Source: Bretschneidera sinensis
Taxonomy: Eukaryota; Streptophyta; Magnoliopsida; Brassicales; Akaniaceae
DNA length: 64,000 nt
Assembly (NCBI GenBank): GCA_023935145.1
Contig: CM043698.1
Coordinates: 73,733,501 to 73,797,500, forward strand
Direction: 5' to 3'
In this document: piece after piece, positions 22,935 to 35,634 of the stretch
Numbering within the stretch: the stretch's first letter is position 1
How the letters are laid out: each line of letters starts with the position of its first letter
Program-made: the position numbers and the translations under genes
Notes under the pieces: model-generated
The model's database searches: none
Told to the model about the DNA's origin: nothing
The model's input: only the letters and a program-made list of their open reading frames with translations

Positions 22935-23600
22935 TGTTAGAATATGTTTCAAATTTTTTGAAATGCAGTAATGATTCATCCCCTGTTGAATTTTAATGAT
23001 TTTATGTCTTTAATGGAAAATAAAAACCCTTCTTTGAGTCAATAAAGAAAACCATTACAAATATATAAATTAATCATTATTTGAAATTTTCCGTTATTTG
23101 TGGTTTTATAACCTTAGTTGAATGCTTTTTATTGGTTTTAAATATTCAGTTACAAAGCAAATTGAATTTCAACATTGATTTTATCTTGAATGCATAACTT
23201 CTTTTATTTCCTATAAATAGCTAAACATTCTAAGTTTTTCACACACCAAAAACTAGCCATTCTTCTTCCATATATACTATTAAGAGTTGTTTGTCAACTT
23301 CTTTCTATATCTTAATTTTGTCTTTATTCTTGGGTCTATATTCTCTGCGAATTCGAAGTCTAGTTTGCGAGTGCACGTAAATTAGGCTATCGTTGTATTT
23401 TAGAGAGCGATCATCAAAGTCATTTGCACCGAAGTGAGACAAAATCGCTTTTCAAGGACAACATATTAATTTATGTGCCTTGGTATTCTCTTTTAGTTTT
23501 AATCTCTTTTATATTTCTTATTTGAGGTGTATTTTGGTTGCTACTTTGTATTTTATTATATTGTTAATTAATTGAACATCCTATTATAATTTTCGAATAA
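22935..23600 (+). repeat. 5' LTR of copia C1
   Basis: Begins TGTTAGAATATG and matches 43624-44269 along its length. It contains CCTATAAATAGC (about 23212), a likely LTR TATA box. The 3' edge is unclear because G1 inserted just beyond it, and no primer-binding site follows. Confidence 0.75.
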
Positions 23601-23606
23601 TCATGA

Positions 23607-24110
23607 TGATTTAGGGAAAAATTCCCTCTCCTATAACATGATGACACGTGTCGATCTCCAAGGGTAAAATGATAATTTTATAACCATGACAAGATAGCCA
23701 ATCTCCTCTCAATACTTGGCAAAGGGCATAACGATAACTTCACACCAAATGGCCTGATACTATTCCGCCACTCCAACTTTTAGATAAACTCTTACGGCTT
23801 ATAGATAACTCCAAAAGAATACTACACCTATCACAATACTAAAGTTGTTCTCCTAATCGGACTTTACTCCGACACACTATAAAAATGGGTCTTTAGGAAT
23901 CAAAAGGGGCATTCAATTCATGACTCACGGCTCTTGATTTTACAAAACTCTCCCTATCTTCCAAAAAGCCCTATCTAACTTATGCATCAGAGAGTCCTTC
24001 GGAGGTACACCCCCTCCAGTCCTCCTGTAACTTTAAGTGTTTTTCTCGTTTTGTGTGTGCAGGTCTCACTCCCCGACTATCTATATTTCGATAAGTTTTC
24101 GGCATAAACA
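23607..24110 (+). repeat. 5' LTR of G1
   Basis: Begins TGATTTAGGG and ends CGGCATAAACA, with a TATA box (CACACTATAAAAATGGG, about 23872). It is followed by TTGGCACTAGAAGGGGGGCC at 24113, a tRNA-complementary primer-binding site. Confidence 0.9.
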
Positions 24111-24167
24111 GATTGGCACTAGAAGGGGGGCCTTTTTTTTTTAAGGATAAAAAACTTACCTATTACC

Positions 24168-27100
24168 ATGCCGCCTAAAATTACTATCGGAACTAGTTTA
24201 GTTGCCACACGAGCATACAACCGCCAACAACCGGTCAATCCACACTTTTTTGCCATCTCTGAATATGCCGGCTTCGAGCATGATAACGAGCTATCAGATG
24301 GACAGACTAGGCACGATCCTCACCATGATCTGATAGAACCCAGGCCCCAAGAAAATTAAGAGGCTTTGCCTGCCTTGCATCCCACTATCCCTCAGATCTA
24401 TGAGAAATTCTAGGAGTTCACCCGACTTATCATCGATTTTGCCGCTGAGGTAAGGGGAAGAGCCTGTCACTCCACACCTCCACCTCTCTCACAACGAAGC
24501 TCCCAACAGAAACATAGCCTGAACGCAATAAATCCATCAGAAGCCGTTCCTTGACCAGATCATCCTCGCGCGCCAAGGTAAGTCTTGAAACAACTCTATC
24601 TCCAGGCTTTCTTCCAGAGCCAGGTCCCAAGGCTTTTCAACCTCCAAAAATCACACCGACCTGGACAAAGGATTGGAAGATATGGACTAAAGGATAAATG
24701 AAGCCTTTAAGGTAAGGAAAACCAATGTTCTAGATGACCTTAGCTCAAAAGATCCACCTTTTACTCAGGACATCCTTGAAGCTCCTCTCCCTTGAAATTT
24801 TCGAATGCCAGTTATTAAGGCATATAATGGTACCACAGACCTAGTAGATCAGCTTCAACACTACAAGACCACCATGATGTTGCATCGCTATCTTGATGCC
24901 GTTATGTGCAGAGCTTTTCCTTTAACATTTGAAAAGGCTGCTAACACCTGGTATAACTACCTAAAGCCCGATTGTATTGGATCCTTCAAAGAGTTAAGTT
25001 GTGCCTTCGCATCACATTTCTTAAGTAGCAAAGGACCTCGGAATACCTCATAAAGCCTCTTTAGTATCATTCAGTGCAGAGGAAAAAAGCTTTAAGAATA
25101 TATCTCCCGGTTCAATGTAGCAGCCTGGGAAATTCTTGATCTTGACCTTGCTGTCCAGATCTTAGCCTTCTAGGATGGGCTCAAGTCAGGAACGTTCAGC
25201 TTCAAGTTAACCAAGCACCTTCCTAGGGATATGAACGACATCCTAGCACGGGCCGAGGAATACATGATCATGGAAGACGATCAGGTATTCAGGAGAGAAA
25301 ATGAAGGTGGGATGGAAAAAAATAAAAAGGGATACCAATGAATCAAGAGAAACTCCACCAAAAAATCCTGCTCATAAGGGAGAGCAAGCATCCCCTAAAC
25401 TTTGAGAATTTCACTCCGCTGAGTGCCTCTAAGACAAACATACTTCTAATTATCTAAGACTAGAAACTCTTTCGTTGGCCTCCAAGACCTCTCTATCCAA
25501 GTGGAAACCGAGCTAAGTGGTACTGCTTCCATAAAGATCATGGTCATAACACAGAGAAGTGTCACGCCCTCAAACACCAGATTGAATCATTCTTTCAAAG
25601 AGGGTATTTAAAAGAATACACTGGAACTCGCCAAGTTCAGGATTACGAAGATCGTCCTCATCGCCCATACTGATGAACAGCAGAAAGGTTATATCAAGGA
25701 CATCAAAGCCCTAGGAGGAGCCCTAGGCCGAGTCCTAGAAAACCAACTCAAGAAGAAAGACGCCCCTAAAATAATCAAGGACACACCACCGTGGTTACCG
25801 ACACTATCAAAACCATTTTTGGAGGACCAACTGTAAGAGGATAGTCCACCTATAGGAAGAGAGCTTACGCCTAGTCGATAGATTAGTTAATGGACCTCAT
25901 AAACGAGTCAAGATAGACCACATGATATCTTTTACAAATGAAGACCTAGAGGGAATACAAACACCATATGACGATGCTGTGGTTACCTCCCTCCTCATCT
26001 CTAACTACAATGTTGAGCGAGAACTAGTGGATAACGGGGGCTCGGTAAATATCTTTTTCTATGCAACTAAGGGATGACTAGCTCAAGCCAGTATCGTCTC
26101 ATCTATATAGCTTTTCAAGAACACCAATGTTTGTCGAAGGAAGCATAGTTCTCCCGGTCACTACAGGAACTCTACCTCAACTCACTACTGTCTAAACTAC
26201 ATTTTTGTTAGTGAAACACCCATCATCGTACAATGTGATACTCAAGAAACCGACCCTTAATGAAATGAAGGCAATAGTTTTTACATATTATCTAAAGGTA
26301 AAGTTCCCTACTGAAGAAGGCGTGGGGGAAGTTCGAGGCAACCAGTAAACCTCCTGGTTCTATTATTTGAACTCTATCAAAGGCTAAAGAAAAGTTAAAG
26401 CCATGCCCTTAGAAATAGAAGACCTAGGAGATGAACTTAAAACTCCATGAAGACAACTAGAAAAAAGAACTTATCCCTATCCCTCTAAGCGAATAATATT
26501 CGAGGACTCTACTAATCGGGTTCAGTTTCTCTGAAGACCTTAAGGAATCCTTGATTTCTTTCCTTCGAAGGAATCAGGATCTCTTTGCCTGGTTAGCCTC
26601 CGACATGCCTAGGATTAATCCCTCGGTTATTGTGCACCGTTGAATGTGGATTCTAACCATCGGCCAATAGTCCAAAAAAAGAGATCATTTGCTCTAGAAT
26701 GGCAAAACACCATTAATGAAGAGGTGGACAAGCTCCTAGCGGCTGACTTCATTCAAGAAATCGACTACCTATAGTGGATCGCTAATATGGTGATGGTCAA
26801 GAAAGCTAATGGTAAATAGAGGATTTGCATCGGTTTCACGGATTTAAGTAAGGCCAACCCAAAAGATTGTTTTCCCTTGCTTTAGATTGACTAGTTGGTT
26901 GATGCCACCTCCGAGCATGAGCTTCTCAGTGTCATGGATGCATACTCTGGGTATAATCAAATTTTAATACATAAGCCTGATCAACTCAAGATCACATTTA
27001 TCACTAATCAAAGCATGTATTGTTATAAGGCTATTTGGACTTAAGAATGCAAAGGCCACTTATTAGAGGCTAGGCAACAAGATCTTTAAGTAGCAAATTG

Positions 27101-28660
27101 GGAGAAATATAGAGGTTTACGTGGATGACATGTTAGTTAATATTTTCAGCGCCAGAGATCACGAGTCTGATCTAGAAGAAGCTTTTGGGATATTTCGCCG
27201 CCACCAAATGAGGTTGAACCAAACTAAATGCGCTTTTGGAGTCACCGTCGAAAAGTTCCTGGGTTTCATGGTAACACAACGGGGAATAGAGGCTAACCCC
27301 GAGAAGATAAAACCAATAATGAACATGACCCATCTAGGAACTTCAAAGAAGTGCAAAGGTTGACTGGATGAGTAGCTGCATTTAACCACTTCATGTCTAA
27401 GTCTGCTGAAGGGTGCCTACATTTCTTTAAAACCATTAAGAAAGCTAAGGATTTCACTTAAAATGAAGATTATCAAAAATTGTTTGAGGAACAAAAAGAA
27501 TACTTGAGCTCACCATCACTCTTGACTAAACCCATCAAGGGGAAGAACTCTTTCTTTATACATTAACAACTCAAAATGTAATAGCTTCTATCTTAATTCG
27601 AGAAGATGCTGGGATGTAGGAACTCATCTATTATGTCAGTCGAATCCTACACTATGCTGAGACACGGTATCTCCCGATTGAAAAATTGGCATACACCCTC
27701 CTGATCACGGCCTGGAAGCTCCGATTGTATTTTCAAGCTCATACCATAGTCCTCCTCACCGACTAACCTCTGTGGCAAATCCTCTACAAACCAGACATCT
27801 CCAAAAGGTTGGTCAAATGGTTTATTGAGCTAGACGAATTTGATATTCGATATAAGCCCCGAACGGCTATCAAAGTGCATGCCCTAGTAGATTTTATAGC
27901 CAAAACAACTTTTCCCAACATGTCGATTGAAGTTGAAGCACCCAAGAAAATCGAGATGATACCGAGTTGGATGTTATATATGGATGGCTCTTCCAATAGC
28001 ACCGGTAGTGAAGCTGGCCTTATCCTCAGTAGCCCTGAAGGGTTCACAATCGAGTACGCCCTAAGATTTGAGTTCAAGGCATCAAACAACGAGGCTGAAT
28101 ACGAAACATTACTTGCCGTAATGAAACTCACCAAAACATTAGATACTGAAGCTTTAGAAGCCTATAGTGACTCACTACTGGTGGTGAACAAAATGACCAA
28201 TGAATATGGAGCCAAAGGTGTAAAGATCGCAAGGTATCTCGAAAAGCCCCGCGAGCTTACAACAACCTTCAAGAGATTCCAAATAACCCAAGTGCCTCGG
28301 ATGGAGAACACAAAGGTGGATGCTTTAACCCGACTTGTCTTTTCCAAGTATACTGATTTTGTTCAGGAAATCTACCTTGAGACCCTCTCCACCCCGAGCA
28401 TCGATGAAGTATCAGTTATGCCACTCACCAAAGAACAAACTTGGATGGATCTGATTCTCACGTACTTAATGGATAGCATACTCTTTGATAAAAATTAAAA
28501 AAAAAAACGAATCCAAAAAGCTTATCTCCCGCACCTCGCGATACGCTGTCATTGATGGACAACTATACAAAAAAATTCTCACCACACCTTATCTAAAATG
28601 TCTAGGGACCACCGAAGCGGATTATGCTCTCAGGGAAGTACACCACCGGATATGTGGCAA
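24168..28660 (+). pseudogene. Degraded Tat gag-pol of G1, up to the integrase
   Basis: The reading frame is recoverable only in pieces. Gag starts MPPKITIGTS (24168); its conserved core is near 24805-25053 (KAYNGTTDLVDQLQHYKTTM). A zinc-finger-like motif (WYCFHKDHGHNTEKCHAL) lies near 25515. The protease motif VDNGGSVNIFF is near 26026, where the catalytic D-S/T-G reads DNG. RT spans about 26640-27350 with YVDD at 27118-27129. RNase H follows, then the second, archaeal-type RNase H (WMLYMDGSSN, NNEAEYETLLA) in the 27809-28498 open frame that typifies Tat elements. Many stops (for example NGK-stop-R before the RT core) make it non-functional. Confidence 0.85.
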
Positions 28661-28919
28661 TTAGGGGTGAGCATGAGTCGGATTATCTTAAAATTTCAAC
28701 CCAACCCATTCATACTAGGTTGGAAAAATCCCAACCAAACCCAACCCATGAACCTATCCAACCTTAACTCAACCTAACCCATTCTAATTGGTTTAGGTCG
28801 GTTTATGTCACCGGGTTGATATATTGTTTTACTAAATAATTAAACCATACATATTACATAATAAAAAAAATATTCTATTAAATTCAAAACTAAATCCATT
28901 CATATTACAAGTAAAATAT

Positions 28920-29301
28920 ATGTGCCTGACAGCACAAAGAATATTTGATAACATGGAAAAGAGAACAATTGTCTCATGGACTACAATGGTTGTAGGATAT
29001 GCAAAATTTGGTTTTTTGGATACTGCTAAGAAACTTTTTGATGACATGCAAGAGAAGGATGTTGTGCCATGAAATGCCATAATTGGAGGCTACATTAAAG
29101 CCAAGCTTGGTAAGGATGCTTTGGCATTGTTTCATGAAATTCAAGCGAGTAATATAAAGCCTGATGAAGTGACCATGGTCAATTGCTTATCTGCATGCTC
29201 ACAACTTGGAGCCTTTGATGTTAGAATATGGATTCATCGTTATATTGAAAAACAAAATATTCATCTGAATGTTGCACTAGGAATTGCTTTAGTTGACATG
29301 A
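28920..29301 (+). pseudogene. PPR protein gene fragment captured by the transposon
   Basis: Translates to pentatricopeptide repeats: AQRIFDNMEKRTIVSWTTMV, GYAKFGFLDTAKKLFDDM, then NAIIGGYIKAKLGKDALALF and IKPDEVTMVNCLSACSQLGA. The spacing is that of PLS-class PPR proteins, which act in organelle RNA processing. It is a fragment of about 3.5 repeats with one internal TGA stop (after KDVVP, where the repeat expects Trp) and no signal peptide or C-terminal domain. It was probably copied from a host PPR gene. Confidence 0.85.
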
Positions 29302-29390
29302 ATTTAACTTACTTTAGAAGACTATTCAATTACAAAGGAAATCTGGATTTCTGGACAGTTGCTAATAATATATTTTAGTAACTCAGCATT

Positions 29391-29640
29391 TGTTGGTCGT
29401 GCTAGTGCTTTCTTACTAATCAGTCTAACTTTTGAACTATGCTTTAATGCACTTGGAATCGACATGGGGGCTCTTAAAAGATCACAGAGAGGCAAATTGA
29501 TTGGTTCAATAATGTTTGCATGAAAGGCTTCCAGCAAGTTGGTATTGCTAACCTTTATCATGCATTCAGCATTTCTTCCATCAACATCATGATACATCTT
29601 TTTGGAATATAAGTTTATCTGCATACATTGATCCCGACTG
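29391..29640 (-). pseudogene. Unidentified gene fragment, antisense, inside the transposon
   Basis: A minus-strand frame reads MQINLYSKKMYHDVDGRNAE and continues KVSNTNLLEAFHANII. The composition looks like normal protein, unlike its AT-rich surroundings. I could not identify the source gene. It runs out into AT-rich sequence on the right and toward the PPR piece on the left. Confidence 0.45.
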
Positions 29641-30169
29641 TAATCTTGTAGGTTAGAATGTTAATTTCTGTGTTTATTTTATAGTTACAATAGTACAAGA
29701 AATCAAAATTTTGTCAGTATAAGTTAATTATGCATCAATTTATTCTGATTGAAGTTATGCTTAAGAATAATTATGAAAACTATTTCATAACTCGAAATCA
29801 ATATTTGTTTATAGTGTAAATATTTGAAACTAAAATATGGGTAATTAGAAAGTATGAGACTTGTTTGGACATTAGAGTATATTCTACATATAATTTTACA
29901 CACTAGTAGTAATTAGAATGGACATTTTATGATTATATGTTTTACAATTATACTATAATTATTTATACACTATTTTATATTCAATAAATATAAAATATAT
30001 AATTATATATTTGATCGGGTTACCGGTTTGGGTCGGGTTGAAAAATTTGAACCCATGACCCAATCCAACCCACCAAGTTCAAAATATTTTAAACCCAACC
30101 CAACCCAACCCTTCTCATTATATCGGTTAGGGTCGGGTTTGCGGGTCAACTGATTCCATGCTCACATAG

Positions 30170-31134
30170 AGGCCGGGTGTTGGCATTCAAAATACTTCAT
30201 CATGGTTACTATTAGCCCCAAATGAGCTTCGATGCAACTGAGATAGTAAAAAATGTAAGACTTATCAAGAATATGCCTCCATACCCCAACGATAGACCAA
30301 TCTCTTGATGTTAATCACCAGCCCTATTCCCTTCGCCATGTGGGGAATGGATATCCTGGATCAATTCTGAGAAGCACCGAGATAAAAGAAACATCAAATT
30401 GTAGCCATCGATTATTTCACCAAGTGGGTAGAGGCCGAACCTCTTGCTAGTATTTTCGAATACGAGACACGAGAGTTCATTTGGAAGTCAATTGTCTATA
30501 GATTTAGCATACCTAGTGTATTGGTTACCAATAATGGTACCCAGTTTGATAGCACCCAGTTTAAGTCTTTTTGCCAAGACTTCCAGATCGAATAAAGATT
30601 TTCCTCCATCGACTACCCCCAAGCAAACGGACAAGCTGAAGTAACCAATAGAACCCTCATGTAGGACATCAAGAAACGATGCTGACCAACAATGGATTAT
30701 TCACCTTCCAAATTTCCTTTGAGCCTACCAAACTACCGTCCAAACTCTTACGGAAGAGGCCCTGTTTTTCTTAGCATATGGATCCGAGGTTGTCATGCCC
30801 CTCAAGATAGGAACACCATCATTACGAGTATAAAGATTCAACGAAGTCGATAACGAAGAAGCTCTCAAGATGAACATTGATTTGATTGCCACTAGAGGGT
30901 GTCAAGGTACTACAACTCTTGAGTTCGAGAGAGAGCCTTTAGACTGCATGACCTGGTTTTGAGAAAGAACAAGGTGTCTCACCCCTGGAAGATGGGAAAA
31001 CTCCTCTCGAACTAGGAAGGTCCCTACCGCATAAAAAAGGTTTGTTAAGCTGGCATGTTCGAGCTTGAAGACTTTGATGGCAAGCCAATACAGCAAACTT
31101 GGAACGTTGAGAATCTTCACAAGTTCTACCAGTA
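30170..31134 (+). pseudogene. Remainder of the G1 integrase after the transposon insert
   Basis: Contains the end of the H2C2 zinc-finger region, the catalytic core (IVAIDYFTKWVEAEP near 30398, VTNNGTQFDS near 30525, ANGQAEVTNRT near 30623) and the C-terminal region ending NVENLHKFYQ-stop at about 31134. Frameshifts and stops are present throughout. Confidence 0.8.
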
Positions 31135-31448
31135 AAACTCTTCTAGTTGTTTCCAAATTTTTCTCCAATTTTGCTTATCCTATTTTCTCCAAATGTTTAT
31201 GTAATTCTTAGATTTTTTTAATAAAGGAACAGTTCATTTTCGCCAAGTTTATTTTTTCAAAGTTTCTCCTATGCCAAGAAGAAGGCCTAGAGCTTTTCCC
31301 CCTCGAACTCTCCTATTGGATCACAAAAATTATGTTGACATTGAACAAACTAAATGGAAAATGAAAAAAAGAAACCTTCATTAACTTAGAAATTTCTTAC
31401 AAAAGGAACTAATGGTCGGGAGTACAAAAAGAGAGAAAAGAGAAAATC
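31135..31448. other. Gap between pol and the antisense gene of G1
   Basis: Non-coding sequence between the end of pol and the end of the converging antisense frame. A matching gap exists in G2 (59072-59377). Confidence 0.5.
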
Positions 31449-33397
31449 CTAATCTACATCCCTCTCCTCAGTGATGAGAACCTGGTCTTCACCCTTAGTT
31501 CCAACACCCTCGTTATTTAGGGGAATCTCCACTATAGAAAAGTTCTAGTCAGGATAGGCCACTAAAGCCTCCTATTTAGCCTCATTGAAGCCCTTAAGAT
31601 AGAAGTCTCTGGCTGTAACCTCCACGACTGACCTAAACTCCTAGGATTCTTTAAAATCCATTAAGGTCTTCTCATAACTTTCTTCTCAGCTCAGAGTTTT
31701 TCCATCTCAGCCTCAATTACGTCTTGCTCTGACCGGGTCTCCTCCAAGTCTTCGATCAGCAGAACTTTTCTTTTCTCCAAACGCCTAGCCTCCACCACAT
31801 GCTTTGTGAGAGATTCTTGTAAAGTCCGGATAAAGTTGTGGCAATCCCCCAACTTTTTATCTAGGTCAAGGCATCGACATGAAAGGATACTCGAGGCTAT
31901 ACTTGACTAAAAAATAAGATAAGTTAAAATTCCTTGGATGAAAGAAAAAATACTATAAAAATTTTAAAGTATCATAGTTTACTAGAGAGGCTAAACCCTT
32001 GACCATCACTACCATAATCTCTACGGGCTCCAGGGTCAGCCTGGCCATATCTTTCGGAAAGATTCCTTTGATCAAGTGCTTCCGACAAACATTGGCATTC
32101 TCGAAGCATGAATCATTAACCTTGATATACCAATCATGTATGAAGACTTGTGGAGGGTGAGGTTGAATGGGTACAACAACCCTCACAAGAGAAGGAGAGG
32201 GAGTAGCAATAACATCATCGTCCACCATGATGGGGGCAAGATGAGGAGTTTGGCTACGGGAACCTCCATTGTTAGCTTTCTTTCCAGAAGACTGGCTGGT
32301 CCCAACTCGAGCCTCTTCTTCAAGCTTCCTTTTCTAGATTTTCTTTGCTGCCCTCTGAGCGGCTCTTAACGCATCCATAGCTGCAAAAACGGAACAAGAC
32401 ATGAGTACAAGAAAAAAGAAATAAAAAAGAAAGAAAAAAGAAATACAATGGAAAGAGCTCAGACCTATTTCCTTTTCTAGATTGTCTAGACCCTCAGGGT
32501 AGGGTTCGAGCTTGGCCAACTCAGTGTTTTGATATAGAAGTTCAACATTTATCCACCAGCCAATCATGTTATCCACGGTCTCTATCTCCCTCATCATAAG
32601 GTTTTGATTTTTATTAGACCTAACCATTTCCAAATTCCACTTCGAAGGAAGGTCAAAACCTCTATCACTCCAGATAAAGAAAAAACTCCTATTCTAATAC
32701 TTGATACAAGAAGGTGTATTCTCTAACAACCCCTTCTTTAGCCTAGAACTTAACACCACCCAACCATTCTCTTTGCGTTTACAAACTTGAAAGAGGCTAT
32801 TGAAAACACTTATGTTCATCACCTAGTTTACTTTTATATTAACATATATAAATGCCATGAGTAAGCGTATGGAATTTGGAACAAATTGGCACAGGGCTAT
32901 ATCATAGTGTTTAAGTACGATACGAAAAAAATGGTGAATGGAAAACCTAAGCTCAGCCTTCAAATGATGCAGACATACACATAACTCCCCCTCCTTCAGA
33001 TCATCTCAAGCACGATCCTCAGTTCTAGCATTCCTAAGTGTGTATTCCTTGGGGATCCTGTATGTAATCCTTATCTCCTCGAGTTCCTCCTCTTTAGTTT
33101 ATTAGGAGCAAGGTTTACCACAAATCCTAAGTTGGGCCTCTTTTCCTCTCCAATCTTCTCTCGAAGTTCATATAGGGTATGGTTACCCTCTAAAGAGGTG
33201 GAAGATAATTCATCTCCCTCATAAAGAACCAAGACGCGAGACTCCCCCAAGGTATCATCTACCTTATTTTCTAAGCTACAACTACCCTTACTGTTCTCAC
33301 TACCACTACCACTCCTATAATCTTCACTATCTCTACTGTTATCCCTACCATTATCATTACCACTATCTTTATCACGATAAATATCAAAAGAAGACAT
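31449..33397 (-). pseudogene. Antisense additional gene of G1 (Tat-lineage)
   Basis: Opposite to gag-pol. Starts MSSFDIYRDKDSG (33397) with a Ser/Asp/Asn/Gly-rich stretch, then a globular region matching G2 (PNLGFVVNLAPNKL; FDLPSKWNLEMVRSNKN near 32600). It ends with a charged, probably coiled-coil part and the tail ITEERDVD before a TAG at 31449-31451. This resembles the plant 'putative gypsy type transposon' domain gene (Transposase_28) that Tat elements such as Grande carry in antisense. Function unknown. Several stops and possibly introns break the frame. Confidence 0.65.
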
Positions 33398-33429
33398 GGG
33401 TGAAAGAAAGATAGGACTCACCAATCAAA

Positions 33430-33929
33430 AACTCTGAAAAGATTAGTTTCTTCAAGATTCCAAACTTCCTACGGTGACCGTAACTCTGAAGCTCCCAAAC
33501 TTTAAAAGCTTCCAAACTTCAAGGCTCCCAAACTCTAAAAGCTCCCAAACTCCGAAGAGGTATGATTACCCTAGTTGTATTCTTTAACATTGAAGCGTCA
33601 TTTTTCTCTAAAACCAAAAAAGATCCAGACTCTTTAAAAACCCTAGGATATGCGCCACCACTTTTCAACATTCAAGACAATGACTCAATGCATCCTCATT
33701 AAAAGCTTGTAACCTAGAGAGTGGGTTAGAAAAATTCAAGGCCAAGCCCAAATTAGAGGTTCTACAATTTGACATCTTAGGCCTAATAGGCTAAACTCAA
33801 AAAAATATATAGACTGAATCCTGGCCCACTACAAGACAGCCTACAAAAACCAGAAAGAGAAAAAGATCCTAGATAAAGTAACCTTGCATTTCAAAATATC
33901 TAAGTCCATTCCCCTTAGAAGTAATCCAC
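33430..33929. other. Leader/promoter side of the G1 antisense gene
   Basis: Non-coding sequence with several CTCCCAAACTCCGAAG-like short repeats (33480-33560). As it lies 5' of the antisense gene it may have held its promoter. Confidence 0.35.
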
Positions 33930-35480
33930 GTTTGCCAAAACTTTGAGCAGTTTGACTCTATGTCTTTCTCCTTGGACTTCTTCATTAAACTCCGAGTGGT
34001 TTGACTCCATGTCTTTCTCTTTCTCTTCGGACTTCTCCATCAAACTCCGAGTAGTTTGACTCCATGTTTTTCTCTTTGGACTTTTCCATCAAACTCATAG
34101 TAGTTTGACTCCATGTCTTTCTCCTTGAACTACTCCATCAAACTCTGAGCAGTTTGATTACATGTCTTTCTCCTCAGACTTCTCCATCAAACTCCGAACA
34201 GTTTGACTTCATGTCTTTCTCCTCTGACTACTCCATCAAACTCTGAGCAGTTTGACTCTATGTCTTTCTTCTTGGACTTCTCAATCAAACTTTAAGAAGT
34301 TTGACTCCATGTCTTTCTTCTCAGACCACTCCATAAAACTCCAAGTAGTTTGATTCTATGTCTTTCTCCTATGACTACTCCATCAAACTTCAAGTGGTTT
34401 GACTCCATGTCTTTCTCCTCGGACTTCTCCATCAAACTCTGAGTAGTTTAACTTCATGTCTTTCTCTATTAAAGTTCGAGAAGTTTGACTCTATGTCTGT
34501 CTCCTTGGACTACTCTATCAAAGTCCAAGCGGTTTAACTCCATGTTATTCTCTTTGGACTTCTCAATTAAACTCTGAGCAGTTTAATTCCATGTCTTTGT
34601 TCTCTCCAATCAGTTTAACTCTATATCTTTCTCCTCTTCGAGCAATTTGACTTAATGTCTTTCTCCTCATACTTCTCTTTCAAACTCTGAGCAGTTTGAC
34701 TCTATGTCTTTCTCATCGGAGTACTCCATCAAACTCTGAGCAGTTTGACTCCATGTCTTTCTCCTCGGACTTCTCCATCAAACTTCAAGTAGTTTGACTT
34801 TATACCTCTGTCTTTGGACTTCTTTATTAAACTCTGAGTAGTTTGACTCCATATCTTTCTCCTTAAACCACTACATAAAACTTCGAGTGGTTTGACTCCC
34901 TGTCTTTCTCCTCAGACTTCTCCATCAAACTCTGAAAAGTTTGACTCCATGTCTTTCTCCTCGAACTTCTTCATTAAACTCCGAGCAGTTTGACTCCATG
35001 TTATTCTTCTCGGAATTCCCCATCAAACTACTAGCAATTTGACTCCATGTATTTCTTCTCAGAACACTCCATCAAACTCTGAATAGTTTGACTCTATATC
35101 TTTTTCCTCAGCTTCTCCATCAAACTCCGAGCATTTTGACTCAATGTCTTTTTCTTTAGGCTCAATTGCCAAAATCCGAGCAATTATGACATTATCAACT
35201 CCTCGGACTTAATTGCCAAACTCCGAGTAGTTTTGACTGAACGTTAACTCCTCCAACTCAATCGCCAAACTCTAAGCAGTTTTAACTGAACGTCAACTCT
35301 TCGGACTTAATCTCCAAACTTCGAGTCGCTTTGACTGAACATCAACTCTTTGGACCTAATCATCAAACTCTGAGCAGTTTTGACTGAATGTCAACTCCTC
35401 AGACCCATTCGCCAAACCCTGAGTTGCTTTGATTGAATGTCAACTCCTTGAACTCATTTAGCAAACTCCAAGGGGTTACC
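33930..35480. repeat. 49-bp tandem repeat array of G1
   Basis: About 24 diverged copies with the core CTCCATGTCTTTCTCCTCGG and CATCAAACTCCGAGCAGTTTG run from 33940 to 35150. From about 35160 the unit changes to a form with CAATCGCCAAACTC and TTTTGACTGAACGTCAACTC. Tat elements often hold such arrays before the 3' LTR. Confidence 0.9.
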
Positions 35481-35634
35481 AGCTTAACGGGTCTCCTTAA
35501 AGTCTCCATCCCACTCAAATGGGTTCAAACCACAATGGTACCAAAATCACCCTCAGTCGTTCTGAGTTGCACGATATACCCCATGCGACCTATTTCCTCA
35601 AGTTCATAAATTCACTTAAAGAAGTGGCGGCATC

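Larger units (their letters stand above)
28663..30168. mobile_element. DNA transposon with captured gene fragments, inside the G1 integrase
   Basis: The insert interrupts integrase sequence at GGCAAT / GAGGCC. Its ends mirror each other: AGGGGTGAGCATG on the left and CATGCTCAC on the right, followed inward by GGTTGG/GGGTCGGGTT-rich stretches (28680-28815 and 30010-30150). That is the end structure of a common plant hAT-like family. No transposase is present. The core holds a PPR gene fragment and a second, antisense gene fragment. A target duplication is not visible, and some integrase sequence seems lost. Confidence 0.7.

Noticed and set aside
28832..29080. 82-codon minus-strand frame
   Set aside because: It is the reverse complement of the PPR fragment, which has clear motifs on the plus strand.
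33940..35450. Regular repeats considered as a CRISPR-like array
   Set aside because: Repeats are head to tail without unique spacers, lie in a plant retrotransposon, and change gradually in sequence.
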